From: Mesorhizobium sp.
GTDB lineage: Bacteria; Pseudomonadota; Alphaproteobacteria; Rhizobiales; Rhizobiaceae
Length of the DNA: 64,000 nucleotides
Reading direction: 5' to 3'
Assembly (NCBI RefSeq): GCF_016793485.1
Contig: NZ_JAEULZ010000013.1
Span: 1-64,000 of the forward strand
A program made the translations under genes and the position numbers. Positions 41,926 to 51,104 of the stretch are shown piece after piece (the first letter of the stretch is position 1; every line of letters begins with the position of its first letter). The notes beneath the pieces are model-generated. The model ran no database searches and had not been told where the DNA came from. It saw nothing but the letters and a program-made list of their open reading frames with translations.

Positions 41926-43372
41926 TCGCACCACGCTTGCCGACGGCCTGTCGATCAGCCGCCTCGTCTGCGGCCTGTGGCAGGTCGCTGACATCGAGAA
42001 ATCAGGGCAGATCATCGATCCCGAGCGCGGTGCAGACGCGCTGGAAGCCTACGCTAAGGCAGGCTTCGATACGTTCGACATGGCCGACCACTACGGCAGT
42101 GCCGAGATCATCAGCGGCAGGCTGCTGTCGCGATACCCCGACGGAGAAAAGCGTCCGCTCGCTTTCACGAAATGGTGCCCCGAACCCGGTCCGATGACGG
42201 CCGATGTCGTCCGCAGCGGCGTGCAGGAGCGTCTCGACAGGCTGGGCGTGAAGAAGGTCGACCTGCTGCAGTTCCACTGGTGGACCTTCGAGCATCCGGG
42301 CTGGCTCGATGCGCTGCATGAGATGGCGCGGCTGAAAGAGGAGGGGCTGATCGGCGCGATCGGCGTCACCAATTTTGATGCCGCGCACCTGCGCGTCGCG
42401 CTGTCCGACGGCGTTCCTCTTGCCACCAACCAGGTCTCCTTCTCGCTGGTCGATCGCCGCGCGGCAGGCGACCTCTCCGCGCTTTGCCGCGAGAAGGGCG
42501 TGAAGCTGCTCGCTTACGGCACGCTCTGCGGCGGGTTCCTTTCGGAGAAGTGGCTGGGCAAGCCGGAGCCAACGGAAATACCGGACTGGAGCCGCTCAAA
42601 ATACAAGCGTTTCATCGACGTTGCCGGCGGCTGGGAGCCGTTCCAAGGCATCCTCGCCGCTGCATCCGAAATCGGCCGCAAGCACGGCGTCTCGTTGTCC
42701 AACGTCGCGTCCCGCTGGGTGCTGGAGCATGAGGCGGTGGCAGCGACCATCATCGGCGCGCGTCTCGGTGAAAACGAACATCGCGACGACAATCTGAATG
42801 TTTTCGGCTTCGCGCTCGACGCAGAGGACCGGGCGCGGCTGGACGCGGCATTCGCGAAGACGAAGCCGGTGCCCGGCGATTGCGGCGACGAATACCGCAA
42901 GCCGCCCTATCTCACGGCGTCGGGCGACCTCAGCCACCATCTCGACGCGATTCCCTCGGTCTTCAAGGCCGATCCTGTGCCGGGCAAGCCGGGCCGCAGT
43001 CGCGTGTCCTCGGGCAGCGTGTGGGAGCCGATTGCCGGCTACAGCCGGGCAGTGCGCGTCGGCGATACCATCCGCGTGTCGGGCACCACGGCGACGCATG
43101 GCGGCGACCGCTGTGTCGCGCCCGGCGATCCTGGCGCGCAGACGACATACATCCTCGACAAGATCGCGGCCTCGATCTCCGCGCTCGGTGGCTCGACGGA
43201 GGACGTCGTGCGCACGCGCATCTATCTCAGGGACGCAGCGCAGTGGGAGCCGGTCTCGCGCGCGCATGGTCGCGTGTTCGGCGAGGTGCTGCCGGCCAAT
43301 ACGATGATCGCAGCCGGCGGCCTGATCGGCGACTATGAGGTCGAGATCGAGGCGGAAGCGGTGGTTGGCTAG
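41894..43372 (+). CDS. Fusion of an aldo/keto reductase and a Rid-family (YjgF/YER057c) domain
   Basis: The frame is continuous over 492 residues from the ATG at 41894 (another ATG at 41909; no clear ribosome site). Residues about 15-330 are an aldo/keto reductase: Asp/Tyr in FDTFDMADHYGS, Lys in LAFTKWCPEP, His in LLQFHWWTFEH, then ATIIGARLGENEH. After a linker with GDCGDEYRKPPYL, residues about 380-492 are a Rid domain: VGDTIRVSGTTATHGGDR, TYILDKIAASISALGGSTED, TRIYLRD and MIAAGGLIGDYEVEIEAEAV. The position of RidA Arg105 holds Asn (LPANTM). Both halves may act on one carbonyl/imine substrate. It is co-directional with the importer genes. Confidence 0.9.
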   Translation: MDKLQMPKVPDRTTLADGLSISRLVCGLWQVADIEKSGQIIDPERGADALEAYAKAGFDTFDMADHYGSAEIISGRLLSRYPDGEKRPLAFTKWCPEPGPMTADVVRSGVQERLDRLGVKKVDLLQFHWWTFEHPGWLDALHEMARLKEEGLIGAIGVTNFDAAHLRVALSDGVPLATNQVSFSLVDRRAAGDLSALCREKGVKLLAYGTLCGGFLSEKWLGKPEPTEIPDWSRSKYKRFIDVAGGWEPFQGILAAASEIGRKHGVSLSNVASRWVLEHEAVAATIIGARLGENEHRDDNLNVFGFALDAEDRARLDAAFAKTKPVPGDCGDEYRKPPYLTASGDLSHHLDAIPSVFKADPVPGKPGRSRVSSGSVWEPIAGYSRAVRVGDTIRVSGTTATHGGDRCVAPGDPGAQTTYILDKIAASISALGGSTEDVVRTRIYLRDAAQWEPVSRAHGRVFGEVLPANTMIAAGGLIGDYEVEIEAEAVVG

Positions 43373-43788
43373 CCCTCGGGGATCACCGCCATCGCTTGTA
43401 TCTCGACCTTGGCGCGATCCTCGACCAGCGCCGTCACTTCGACAGCGGCCATAGCCGGGAAATGCTTGCCGATCACTGCGCGATAGGCTTGCCCGACGCC
43501 TTTGAGGTTGGCGAGATATTCCTGCTTAGAGGTGAAGTACCAGGTCATCGTGGTGATGTGCTCGGGGCCGCCGCCGGCCTCGGCCAACACCGCGACGATG
43601 TTCTCAAGCGTCTGCCGGACCTGTCCGGCGAAATCATCCGTTTCCCACTGCTGCTGGCCGTTCCAGCCGACCTGGCCGCCGATGAACACCAGCCGTCCGC
43701 TGGCAGCGATGCCGTTGGAGTAGCCGATCGGCTTGGCCCAGCCCTCCGGCTGCAGGATCTCTTGCATCAGCTCCTCCGTCATATTCAT
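43369..43788 (-). CDS. Rid-family (YjgF/YER057c) protein of the kyn/anthranilate operon
   Basis: I chose the ATG at 43788, overlapping the kynA stop (TGATG), giving 139 residues. Rid features are GRLVFIGGQVGWNG, FAGQVRQTLENIVAVLAEAGGG and PAMAAVEVTALVEDRAKVEIQAMAV. The RidA catalytic arginine position holds Met (FPAMAAVEV), so it is not an archetypal RidA. It is the last gene of the anthranilate operon, where it may act on the enamine or imine intermediate of 2-aminobenzoyl-CoA breakdown. It ends four bases inside the convergent fusion gene. Confidence 0.88.
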   Translation of the reverse strand: MNMTEELMQEILQPEGWAKPIGYSNGIAASGRLVFIGGQVGWNGQQQWETDDFAGQVRQTLENIVAVLAEAGGGPEHITTMTWYFTSKQEYLANLKGVGQAYRAVIGKHFPAMAAVEVTALVEDRAKVEIQAMAVIPEG

Positions 43789-44627
43789 CAAAGTTCCGTC
43801 CGTACCTTCCAGAGCTCGGGGAACAGCTCGACCTCCAGCATGCGGCGCAGATAGGAGACGCCGGCCGTGCCGCCGGTGCCGCGCTTCAGCCCGATAATGC
43901 GCTCCACCGTGGTGACATGGTTGAAGCGCCAGCGCCTGAAATAGTCCTCGAAGTCGACCAGTTTCTCGGCGAGTTCGTAGAGCATCCAGTGTGTCGTGGG
44001 ATCGCGGTAGACGATCTTCCAGGCTTCCAGCACCTTCGGATTCTCGCTGCGTGTCTCGCGCCAAGTTGCGCGGTCCGCTTCGTCACCGATGTCGAAACCC
44101 TTGCGGACCAGCAGGCGCAGCGCCTCGTCATAGAGGCTGGGAGCGGAGAGGATATCCTCGAGCCTCGCTGTGACTTCCGGCACGTGCTCGTGCGGTTTCA
44201 GCATGGCGAGGTTGCGGTTACCGGCAAGGAATTCGATGGCACGGTACTGCCACGACTGGAAGCCCGACGACTGGCCGAGCGAGGCACGAAAATCAGTGTA
44301 TTCGCTGGGCGTCATGGTTCGCAGCACGTCCCACGCGCCGGTGAGTTGCTCGAAGATGCGCGCAACGCGCGTCAGCATCTTGAAGGCAGGCTCCAGCCTG
44401 TCCTCACGGATGGCCAGCATGGCGGCGCGGATCTCATGGATAGCGAGCTTCATCCAGAGTTCCGAGGTCTGGTGCTGGATGATGAACAGCATCTCGTCAT
44501 GCGCGGTAGACAACGGCTCCTGCGCGTCGAGCACGCGTTCGAGGTGCAGGTAGTCGCCGTAGGACATGCGTCCCTTGAACGACATCTGCGCGCCTTCCGT
44601 GCCGGGATCGTAGGGCTTACTGCTCAT
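43788..44627 (-). CDS. kynA: Tryptophan 2,3-dioxygenase
   Basis: The 279-residue protein has the usual bacterial length and conserved parts: [38 protein letters not shown] (substrate and distal His), [15 protein letters not shown], and [20 protein letters not shown], whose His binds haem and whose RGTGGT closes over tryptophan. It converts tryptophan to N-formylkynurenine. It overlaps kynU upstream by four bases. A dedicated kynurenine formamidase is not in this operon. Confidence 0.97.
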   Translation of the reverse strand: MSSKPYDPGTEGAQMSFKGRMSYGDYLHLERVLDAQEPLSTAHDEMLFIIQHQTSELWMKLAIHEIRAAMLAIREDRLEPAFKMLTRVARIFEQLTGAWDVLRTMTPSEYTDFRASLGQSSGFQSWQYRAIEFLAGNRNLAMLKPHEHVPEVTARLEDILSAPSLYDEALRLLVRKGFDIGDEADRATWRETRSENPKVLEAWKIVYRDPTTHWMLYELAEKLVDFEDYFRRWRFNHVTTVERIIGLKRGTGGTAGVSYLRRMLEVELFPELWKVRTEL

Positions 44628-45817
44628 GTCACTGCCGCCTTGCGGTGATAGTCCGGCGTATCCCAGAGCCGGTCCTTCATGATCGCTTCGAGGATCGCAG
44701 CCGCGCCGAGCACTTCCGCCTCGCCGATATAGAGCGGCGTGAAGCCGAAGCGGATCGCATCCGGCGCGCGGAAATCGCCGATGACCCCGCGCGCGATGAG
44801 CGCCTGCATGATCGCGTAGCCGGCCGGGTGCCGGAACGACACCTGGCTGCCGCGCTGATGGCCGTGGCGGGTGGTGGCGAGCGTCAGCTCCGGGCAGCGC
44901 CCTTCCACCTCACGGATGAAGAGATCGCAAAGCCCGATCGATGCCGCGCGCACGTCGTGCATCGAGACGCCGTCCCAGGCATCGAGCGCCGCGTCGAGGA
45001 CGGTAAGCGCGATGACCGGCGGGGTGCCGACGCGCATGCGGTCGATCCCGTGACCGGCACGGTAGTCGAGGTCGAAGGCGAAGGGTGCCTCATGGCCCAT
45101 CCAGCCGGACAGGGTAGGGCGAGCCGTCTCCGCATGCTTGGGCGCAACGTAGATGAAGGCCGGCGCGCCGGGGCCGCCATTGAGGTATTTGTAGGTGCAG
45201 CCGACGGCGAAGTCCGCGCCGGCGCCGAAGACATCGACTGGAATCGCCCCGGCAGAATGCGCGAGGTCCCAGACCGTGAGTGCGCCAGCCGCATGCGCCT
45301 TTCTGGTCAGGGCCTTCATGTCGTGCAGGCGGCCGGTACGGTAATCGACCTCGGTCAGCAAGAGAACGGCGACGGTATCATCGATCGACGCCTCGACGTC
45401 CTCTGGCTCGACCACCTTCAGCTCCAACCCACGACCGGGAGAGCCGATCAGTCCCTGCGCCATGTAGAGGTCGGACGGGAAGTTTCCGCTATCGGAGAGA
45501 ACGACTTTGCGGCCGGGGTTGAGGTCGAGTGCGGAGGCAAGCGCCTGATAGACTTTTATCGACAGCGTATCGCCCATGACGACGGTGCCCTCAGGCGCGC
45601 CTATGAGCTTGCCTATACGATCGCCGATGCGGCGCGGCTGCGCCATCCAGCCCGCGACGTTCCAGCCCTTGATGAGGTGCTTGCCCCATTCGTTCGCCAG
45701 CATGTCGGCCACGCGCGCCTTTGCCGCGACGGGCAGGGGGCCGAGCGAGTTGCCGTCGAGATAGATGAGCCCGTCAGGGATATCGAACAGCGCGCGCGTG
45801 CGGGCGAAGTCGGTCAT
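44624..45817 (-). CDS. kynU: Kynureninase
   Basis: The 397-residue PLP enzyme begins with [13 protein letters not shown] and has [46 protein letters not shown] (PLP aspartate) and [16 protein letters not shown], whose Lys binds PLP. It cleaves kynurenine to anthranilate and alanine. Downstream is kynA, upstream the anthranilate-activating CoA ligase, so anthranilate is here degraded rather than returned to biosynthesis. Starts and stops overlap on both sides. Confidence 0.96.
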   Translation of the reverse strand: MTDFARTRALFDIPDGLIYLDGNSLGPLPVAAKARVADMLANEWGKHLIKGWNVAGWMAQPRRIGDRIGKLIGAPEGTVVMGDTLSIKVYQALASALDLNPGRKVVLSDSGNFPSDLYMAQGLIGSPGRGLELKVVEPEDVEASIDDTVAVLLLTEVDYRTGRLHDMKALTRKAHAAGALTVWDLAHSAGAIPVDVFGAGADFAVGCTYKYLNGGPGAPAFIYVAPKHAETARPTLSGWMGHEAPFAFDLDYRAGHGIDRMRVGTPPVIALTVLDAALDAWDGVSMHDVRAASIGLCDLFIREVEGRCPELTLATTRHGHQRGSQVSFRHPAGYAIMQALIARGVIGDFRAPDAIRFGFTPLYIGEAEVLGAAAILEAIMKDRLWDTPDYHRKAAVT

Positions 45818-47433
45818 TTCTCCTCCCTCAGCCTGAAGCGCTGGATCTTGCCGGTCTGCGTCTTGGGCAGCGCGTCCACAAACTTCACCGAGCGCGGATA
45901 CTTGTAGGGTGCGATGACGGCCTTGACGTGATCCTGCAGGATCTTCCGGACCAAATCGTCGCCCTCAATGCCCTCGACCAGCACGATATGCGCCTCGACG
46001 ATCTGCCCGCGCTCGCCGTCGGGCGCGCCGATGACGGCGCATTCCTTCACATGGGCATGCGCCAGCAGCGCCGCCTCAACCTCGGGCCCGGCGATGTTGT
46101 AGCCGGACGAGATAATCATGTCGTCCGAGCGGGCGGCGAAGTGGAAAAAGCCGTGCTCGTCCTGCACGAAGGAATCGCCGGTGAGGTTCCAGCCGTCGCG
46201 GACGTATTTCGCCTGCCTGTCGTCGGCCATGTAGCGGCAGCCCGTCGGTCCGCGCACGGCAAGCCGCCCGACCGTGCCGCGCGGCACTTCTTTCATGCCC
46301 TCGTCGACGATCCGCGCCTCGTAGCCGGTGACCGGCTTGCCAGTCTGGCCGGGGGCCATGTCGGAGAGGCGGTTGGAGATGAAGATGTGCAGCATCTCGG
46401 TCGCGCCGATGCCGTCGAGAATCGGCTTGCCGGTCTTGCGCATCCAGTCTTCGTAAACCGGGGCCGGTAGTGTTTCGCCGGCCGAAACCGCGATGCGCAG
46501 CGACGACAGGTCGGCGCCCTTGTCCATCGCCGCCAGCATGGCGCGGTAGGCTGTCGGCGCGGTGAAGCTTATCGTCGCCTTATACGTCTCGATGATCTCG
46601 ACCATGTTGGGCGGGGTGGCGCTTTCGAGCAGCGTGGCCGCCGCGCCGAAGCGCAGCGGGAAGATCGCAAGGCCACCGAGGCCAAAGGTGAAGGCAAGCG
46701 GCGGCGAGCCGACGAACACGTCGTCGGGCGTGACGCCGAGCACTTCCTTCGCATAGCCATCGGCGATGATGAGGAGATCGCGGTGGAAATGCATCGTCGC
46801 CTTGGGCACGCCCGTCGTGCCCGAGGTGAAGCCGAGCAGCGCGACGTCGTCGCGGCCGGTCTGCACGGGGTCGAAGCGGACGGACTTGCTGAGCGCCGCG
46901 CGGTCAAGCTCCGCGTCGTGATTGGCGGTACCGTCGAAACCGATCACCTGCTTGAGGAAGCCGCTGGTCTTGGCGCATGCGACCATCTCGTCCATCAGCC
47001 GCGTGTCGCAGAGCGCGAGTGCGATCTCGGCCTTGTCCACGATCTGCGACAGCTCGCCCGCGCGCAGCATCGGCATGGTGTTGACCACGACCGCGCCGGC
47101 CTTGGTTGCCGCGAGCCAGCAGGCAACCATGGCTGGGTTGTTGGCCGAGCGGATCAGCACGCGGTTGCCCGGCTTCACGCCGTAGTTCTCGACCAGCGCA
47201 TGCGCCAACCGGTTCGTCCAGTCCGACAACTCCTTGTAGGTGCGCTGCCGGCCGTTGCCGATCAGCGCGGTGTTGTCGCCGAAACCCCTGTCGACCATGC
47301 GGTCGGTGAGTTCCACCGCCGCATTCAGCCGTTCCGGATAGTCGAAGCCGTCGAGCAGGAAATCCGGCCACTGGTCCTCGGGCGGCAGGTTGTCCCGCGT
47401 AAACGTGTCCGTATGTGCAGACGGCCCAAGCAT
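45814..47433 (-). CDS. abmG: 2-Aminobenzoate-CoA ligase (benzoate-CoA ligase family)
   Basis: The 539-residue adenylate-forming enzyme has the P-loop LLGFTSGTTGVPKATMHFHRD (near residues 197-217, split here by its Gly-Thr core), ILDGIGATEMLHIFIS, VRDGWNLTGDSFVQDEHGFF and the catalytic Lys in PKTQTGKIQRFRLRE. DDMIISSGYNIAGPEVEAAL is the hinge. The benzoate-CoA ligase subfamily is clear. The choice of anthranilate as substrate rests on kynureninase next door and the 2-aminobenzoyl-CoA monooxygenase/reductase at the head of the operon. Confidence 0.9.
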   Translation of the reverse strand: MLGPSAHTDTFTRDNLPPEDQWPDFLLDGFDYPERLNAAVELTDRMVDRGFGDNTALIGNGRQRTYKELSDWTNRLAHALVENYGVKPGNRVLIRSANNPAMVACWLAATKAGAVVVNTMPMLRAGELSQIVDKAEIALALCDTRLMDEMVACAKTSGFLKQVIGFDGTANHDAELDRAALSKSVRFDPVQTGRDDVALLGFTSGTTGVPKATMHFHRDLLIIADGYAKEVLGVTPDDVFVGSPPLAFTFGLGGLAIFPLRFGAAATLLESATPPNMVEIIETYKATISFTAPTAYRAMLAAMDKGADLSSLRIAVSAGETLPAPVYEDWMRKTGKPILDGIGATEMLHIFISNRLSDMAPGQTGKPVTGYEARIVDEGMKEVPRGTVGRLAVRGPTGCRYMADDRQAKYVRDGWNLTGDSFVQDEHGFFHFAARSDDMIISSGYNIAGPEVEAALLAHAHVKECAVIGAPDGERGQIVEAHIVLVEGIEGDDLVRKILQDHVKAVIAPYKYPRSVKFVDALPKTQTGKIQRFRLREEK

Positions 47434-47434
47434 C

Positions 47435-47887
47435 TCAGGCGTTCGCTTCTTCCGGCAGGAAGTCGACGTCGTGGTCGGCCGAGAGTTGCATGATGGTCGG
47501 GATGTCGCTCTTGTCGTGCAGGTGCTCGAACAGTTCCTTCAGCCGCCCGGCCGGCGACACCCAGAACAGCGCCCGGCACGGCTTGTCGGACTTGTTGAAG
47601 TAGCCATGCGGGATGCCGCGCGGCATGCGCACGAGGTCGCCTGCCTTCGCCGTCGACCACACGCCGTCGAGCTTCAGTTCGAGCTGGCCTTCCTGCACGA
47701 GGATGAACTCGTCCTGGTCTGGGTGGATATGCACCGGCACGAACTGGCCGGGCGCGCTGTTCGTCTCGAAGGCAAAGGCGCTCTCGCACACCGCCTTGGG
47801 GTAGTAGACCTGTCCGAGGATATTCCATTTGACGCCGTCGAAACCGGAGCCGTTTGCGGTAATGCCTTTCGCGAGTTCCTTCGTCAT
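47435..47887 (-). CDS. Cupin-domain protein of the anthranilate operon
   Basis: The 150-residue protein has a single cupin: VPVHIHPDQDEFILVQEGQLEL supplies His, His and Glu ligands, and PRGIPHGYFNKSD the second His. LFWVSPAGRLKELFEHL follows. No signal peptide is seen, so it acts in the cytoplasm. Its place between the CoA ligase and the acyl-CoA dehydrogenase suggests a step in 2-aminobenzoyl-CoA breakdown or an isomerase/dioxygenase-like function, but the reaction is not established. Confidence 0.85.
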   Translation of the reverse strand: MTKELAKGITANGSGFDGVKWNILGQVYYPKAVCESAFAFETNSAPGQFVPVHIHPDQDEFILVQEGQLELKLDGVWSTAKAGDLVRMPRGIPHGYFNKSDKPCRALFWVSPAGRLKELFEHLHDKSDIPTIMQLSADHDVDFLPEEANA

Positions 47888-47921
47888 GACGCAGTCCCTT
47901 CACCCTCTGGAGTTTTGATAG

Positions 47922-49079
47922 TTATGTCTTCCTGGCGTCGCTCAGCACCTGCCGCGCGATGACCACCTTCTGCACGTCGGAAGCACCTTCGTAGATGCGC
48001 AGCGCGCGGATTTCGCGGTAGAGGCTCTCGACGATATGTCCCTTGCGTACACCGTCGCCGCCGTGAAGCTGCACCGCCTTGTCGATGACCTCTTGCGCCC
48101 TGTCGGTGGCGAAAAGCTTGGCCATAGCAGCCTCGCGCGTGACGCGCGCTGCGCCGGAATCCTTCGTCCAGGCGGCTCGGTAGACGAGAAGGGCGGCGGC
48201 ATCGATATCGAGCGCCATGTCGGCGAGGTGGCCCTGCACCATCTGCAGTTCTGCGAGCGGCGCGCCGAAAAGCTTTCGATCGGCCGCGCGTTTCAGGCTT
48301 TCGTCGAGGGCACGCCGCGCAAAGCCTAGGGCGGCTGCGCCGACCGTCGAGCGGAAAACATCAAGCACCGACATGGCAATCTTGAAGCCGTCGCCGGGCT
48401 TTCCGATCATCGCGGAAGAGGGAACGCGCACGCTCTCGAAGGAGAGGCGCGCCAGCGGATGCGGAGCGATCACTTCCAACCGCTCGGCAACCGTCAGCCC
48501 CTTCGTATCGGCAGGCACCAGAAAGGCCGACAGCCCCTTGGCGCCGGGCGCTTCGCCCGTGCGCGCGAAGACGACATAGAGATCGGCGATGCCGCCGTTG
48601 GAAATCCACGTCTTCTCGCCGTCGAGAACGTAGGTGTCGCCGTCCTTCGTCGCGGCCATGTCCATGTTGGCGACGTCGGAGCCGGAGCGCGGCTCGGAGA
48701 GCGCGAAGGCGGATATCGCTTTGCCGGCGCGCGTCTTCGCCAGCCACTCCTTCTGCGCGTCCGTGCCGAACAGGCTGATCGCCCCGGTGCCGAGCCCCTG
48801 CATGGCAAACGCGAAGTCGGCGAGCCCGTCGTGCCGCGCCAGCGTCTCGCGCGTGAGGCAGAGCGTGCGCACGTCGAGCGGCGCGGGGTTGGCGATATCG
48901 ATTGCCGTCGGTTTCAGCCAGCCGTCACGGCCAAGCATGGCGACGAGTTCGCGGCAGGCGGCGTCCACGTCATGATGGGCGACCGGGAGGTTCGCCGCAC
49001 ACCACGCATCGAGCCTGTCGGCCCACTCGCGATGGCGCGGCTCGAAGAACGGCCAGTCGAGGAAGGAGCGGTCAGGCAT
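47922..49079 (-). CDS. Acyl-CoA dehydrogenase of the anthranilate operon
   Basis: I chose the ATG at 49079, which shares one base with the upstream stop, giving 385 residues. Features are [54 protein letters not shown] and the C-terminal [20 protein letters not shown], with Glu in the IYEG position as base. It probably oxidises a ring-derived CoA thioester after reduction of 2-aminobenzoyl-CoA. The exact substrate is inferred from context. Confidence 0.92.
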   Translation of the reverse strand: MPDRSFLDWPFFEPRHREWADRLDAWCAANLPVAHHDVDAACRELVAMLGRDGWLKPTAIDIANPAPLDVRTLCLTRETLARHDGLADFAFAMQGLGTGAISLFGTDAQKEWLAKTRAGKAISAFALSEPRSGSDVANMDMAATKDGDTYVLDGEKTWISNGGIADLYVVFARTGEAPGAKGLSAFLVPADTKGLTVAERLEVIAPHPLARLSFESVRVPSSAMIGKPGDGFKIAMSVLDVFRSTVGAAALGFARRALDESLKRAADRKLFGAPLAELQMVQGHLADMALDIDAAALLVYRAAWTKDSGAARVTREAAMAKLFATDRAQEVIDKAVQLHGGDGVRKGHIVESLYREIRALRIYEGASDVQKVVIARQVLSDARKT

Positions 49080-49891
49080 CAATCTCCCTCGAAAACCGGC
49101 TTCTGCTTCGCCACGAAGGCATTGTAGGCGCGCTCGAAATCCTTCGTCTGCATGCAGATGGCCTGCGCCTGCGCCTCGGCTTCGATGGCCTGGTCGAGAC
49201 CCATCGACCATTCCTGGTTGAGCTGCGTCTTGGTGATGCCGTGCGCGAAAGTCGGGCCTGATACTATGCGGGCAGCCATCTCCATTGCGTCGGCTTCCAG
49301 CGCTTCGGCGTCTACGAGCCGGTTGTAGAAACCCCAGCGCTCCCCCTCCGCAGCACTCATGGTGCGCCCGGTGTAGAGCAGTTCGGCGGCGCGGCCCTGT
49401 CCGATGATGCGCGGCAGGATCGCACAGGCGCCCATGTCGCAGCCGGCGAGCCCGACCTTGGTGAACAGGAAGGCGGTCTTCGCCTCCGGCGTGGCGATGC
49501 GGATGTCGGATGACATGGCGATGATCGCGCCGGCGCCGACAGCCACGCCGTCCACCGCCGAGATAACAGGCTTGCCGCAGTTCAGCATCGCCTTGACGAA
49601 ATCGCCCGTCATGCGCGTGAAGGCGAGAAGCTGCTTCATGTCCATGCGGACCAGCGGCCCGATGATGTCGTGAACGTCGCCGCCCGAGCAGAAATTGCCT
49701 CCGTTCGGCAAGAAGACGACGGCATCGATATCGTCGGCATAGACGAGCGCGCGGAACGTATCGCGCAGTTCGGCGTAGGATTCGAAGCTCAGCGGGTTCT
49801 TGCGCTCGGGACGGTCGAGGCGGATTTTCGCGACACGTCCCTCGGCTTCCCAGAGGAAATGCTGAGGCTTCAGGTGCGCCATCGCCGTCAT
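49079..49891 (-). CDS. Enoyl-CoA hydratase/isomerase family protein of the anthranilate operon
   Basis: I chose the ATG at 49891, six bases after GGGAGGG; the frame continues five codons further. The 270-residue crotonase has [36 protein letters not shown] (oxyanion loop) and [20 protein letters not shown]. The Glu of the usual GGGxE is not present (AGAIIAMS), so the chemistry may differ from simple hydration. It overlaps the MarR gene by four bases. It is likely to act on the non-aromatic CoA intermediate, possibly in ring opening. Confidence 0.9.
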   Translation of the reverse strand: MTAMAHLKPQHFLWEAEGRVAKIRLDRPERKNPLSFESYAELRDTFRALVYADDIDAVVFLPNGGNFCSGGDVHDIIGPLVRMDMKQLLAFTRMTGDFVKAMLNCGKPVISAVDGVAVGAGAIIAMSSDIRIATPEAKTAFLFTKVGLAGCDMGACAILPRIIGQGRAAELLYTGRTMSAAEGERWGFYNRLVDAEALEADAMEMAARIVSGPTFAHGITKTQLNQEWSMGLDQAIEAEAQAQAICMQTKDFERAYNAFVAKQKPVFEGD

Positions 49892-50358
49892 TCGTGTCCC
49901 TCCCAACTGCTGCTGAAAGCCTTCAGCATGGCGGCGAGCCGCTTCGTGTCCTCCTCGCCGACGCCTGCCAGCAGCTCGCCGATCCAGCCTTCGTGCGCGG
50001 CCGCCATCGCCTCGAACTGGGCGCGGCCGGCGTCGGTCAGCGTCACCATCGAGGTGCGGCGGTCGCCATTGCGACGTGCGCGCTCCACCAGCCCTTCCGA
50101 AACGAGACGATCGACGATGCCGGTGACGTTGCCGTTTGAAACCAGCAGGAAGCTCGACAGGCCGCTCATCAGCATGCCGTCCGGGGTACGATAGAGCGCG
50201 GCCATCACGTCGAAGCGCGGCAGGGTCGTGTCAAACTCCTGGCGCAGCCGCTCGCGCAGCTCGGCCTCGATGGTACGCGCGGCGCGCAGCATCCTGATCC
50301 AGAGCCGCAGGCGTTCCTTGTTGTCGTGGGAGATATCGGACAGCGGCGCGCTTACCAT
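49888..50358 (-). CDS. MarR-family regulator of the anthranilate operon
   Basis: The 156-residue protein has the MarR winged helix: [46 protein letters not shown] and the wing [19 protein letters not shown]. Similar proteins sense aromatic-CoA thioesters (for example benzoyl-CoA) and release repression. It is embedded between the SDR and hydratase genes, so it regulates its own operon. The palindrome at 53451-53463 in front of the operon is a candidate site. Confidence 0.92.
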   Translation of the reverse strand: MVSAPLSDISHDNKERLRLWIRMLRAARTIEAELRERLRQEFDTTLPRFDVMAALYRTPDGMLMSGLSSFLLVSNGNVTGIVDRLVSEGLVERARRNGDRRTSMVTLTDAGRAQFEAMAAAHEGWIGELLAGVGEEDTKRLAAMLKAFSSSWEGHE

Positions 50359-51104
50359 GTCTCGCCACCCGAGATGGAGATCGCCTGACCGGTGATTGAA
50401 CGCGCATTGTCGCCGCAGAGCCAGAGCACCGCGTCGGCGACTTCTGCGGGCTGCACGAAGCGGTTTTGCGGATTGGTGGCGGCAAGCGTTGCGCGCGTCT
50501 CTTCGACCGTACGGCCGGTCTTGCGCACGATGTTCTCGACCGAGCGTTCCAGCATGTCCGTCTCGACGAAGCCGGGGCAGACGGCATTCACGGTGACGCC
50601 GGTCTTCGCCAACTCGGCGGCGAGCGCGCGCATCAGGCCAACGACGCCGTGCTTTGCCGCGACATAGGGCGCGACATAGCCATAGCCTTTCAGGCCAGCG
50701 GTAGACGCAACGAAAATGATGCGGCCCGTCTTGCGCGCGGCCATGCCTGCAAGCGCAGGCTTCGCGGTGAGAAACGCGCCGGTAAGATTGACGTCGAGCG
50801 TAGCCTTCCAGTCATCCAGCGAGACCCTATGCGCAGGCGCGCTCTCCGCGCTGCCGGCATTGGCGACGACGATGTCGAAGGGGCCGCGTTCAGCTTCGGC
50901 CTGTTCGTAGAGCGCCAGCATGGACTGCTCGTCGGTCACGTCGGCGGTGACCGCATTGATGCGGGTATTCTCCGCCGCAACCCGTTCGAGCGCGTCCAGC
51001 CGTCGGCCGCAGATCGTCACGTTGATGCCGGCTTCGGCCAGCGCCAATGCGATTGCGCGTCCGACACCGGAGCCGCCGCCGGTGACGAGGGCGTGCCGGC
51101 TCAT
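50352..51104 (-). CDS. Short-chain dehydrogenase/reductase of the anthranilate operon
   Basis: I chose the ATG at 51104, overlapping the upstream stop, giving 250 residues. It has the Rossmann start [29 protein letters not shown], the catalytic Ser in [12 protein letters not shown] and the [11 protein letters not shown] Tyr/Lys pair, then [12 protein letters not shown]. The C-terminus ends [14 protein letters not shown]. It probably oxidises a ring hydroxyl or reduces a keto group on a CoA-bound intermediate of anthranilate breakdown. Confidence 0.93.
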   Translation of the reverse strand: MSRHALVTGGGSGVGRAIALALAEAGINVTICGRRLDALERVAAENTRINAVTADVTDEQSMLALYEQAEAERGPFDIVVANAGSAESAPAHRVSLDDWKATLDVNLTGAFLTAKPALAGMAARKTGRIIFVASTAGLKGYGYVAPYVAAKHGVVGLMRALAAELAKTGVTVNAVCPGFVETDMLERSVENIVRKTGRTVEETRATLAATNPQNRFVQPAEVADAVLWLCGDNARSITGQAISISGGETW

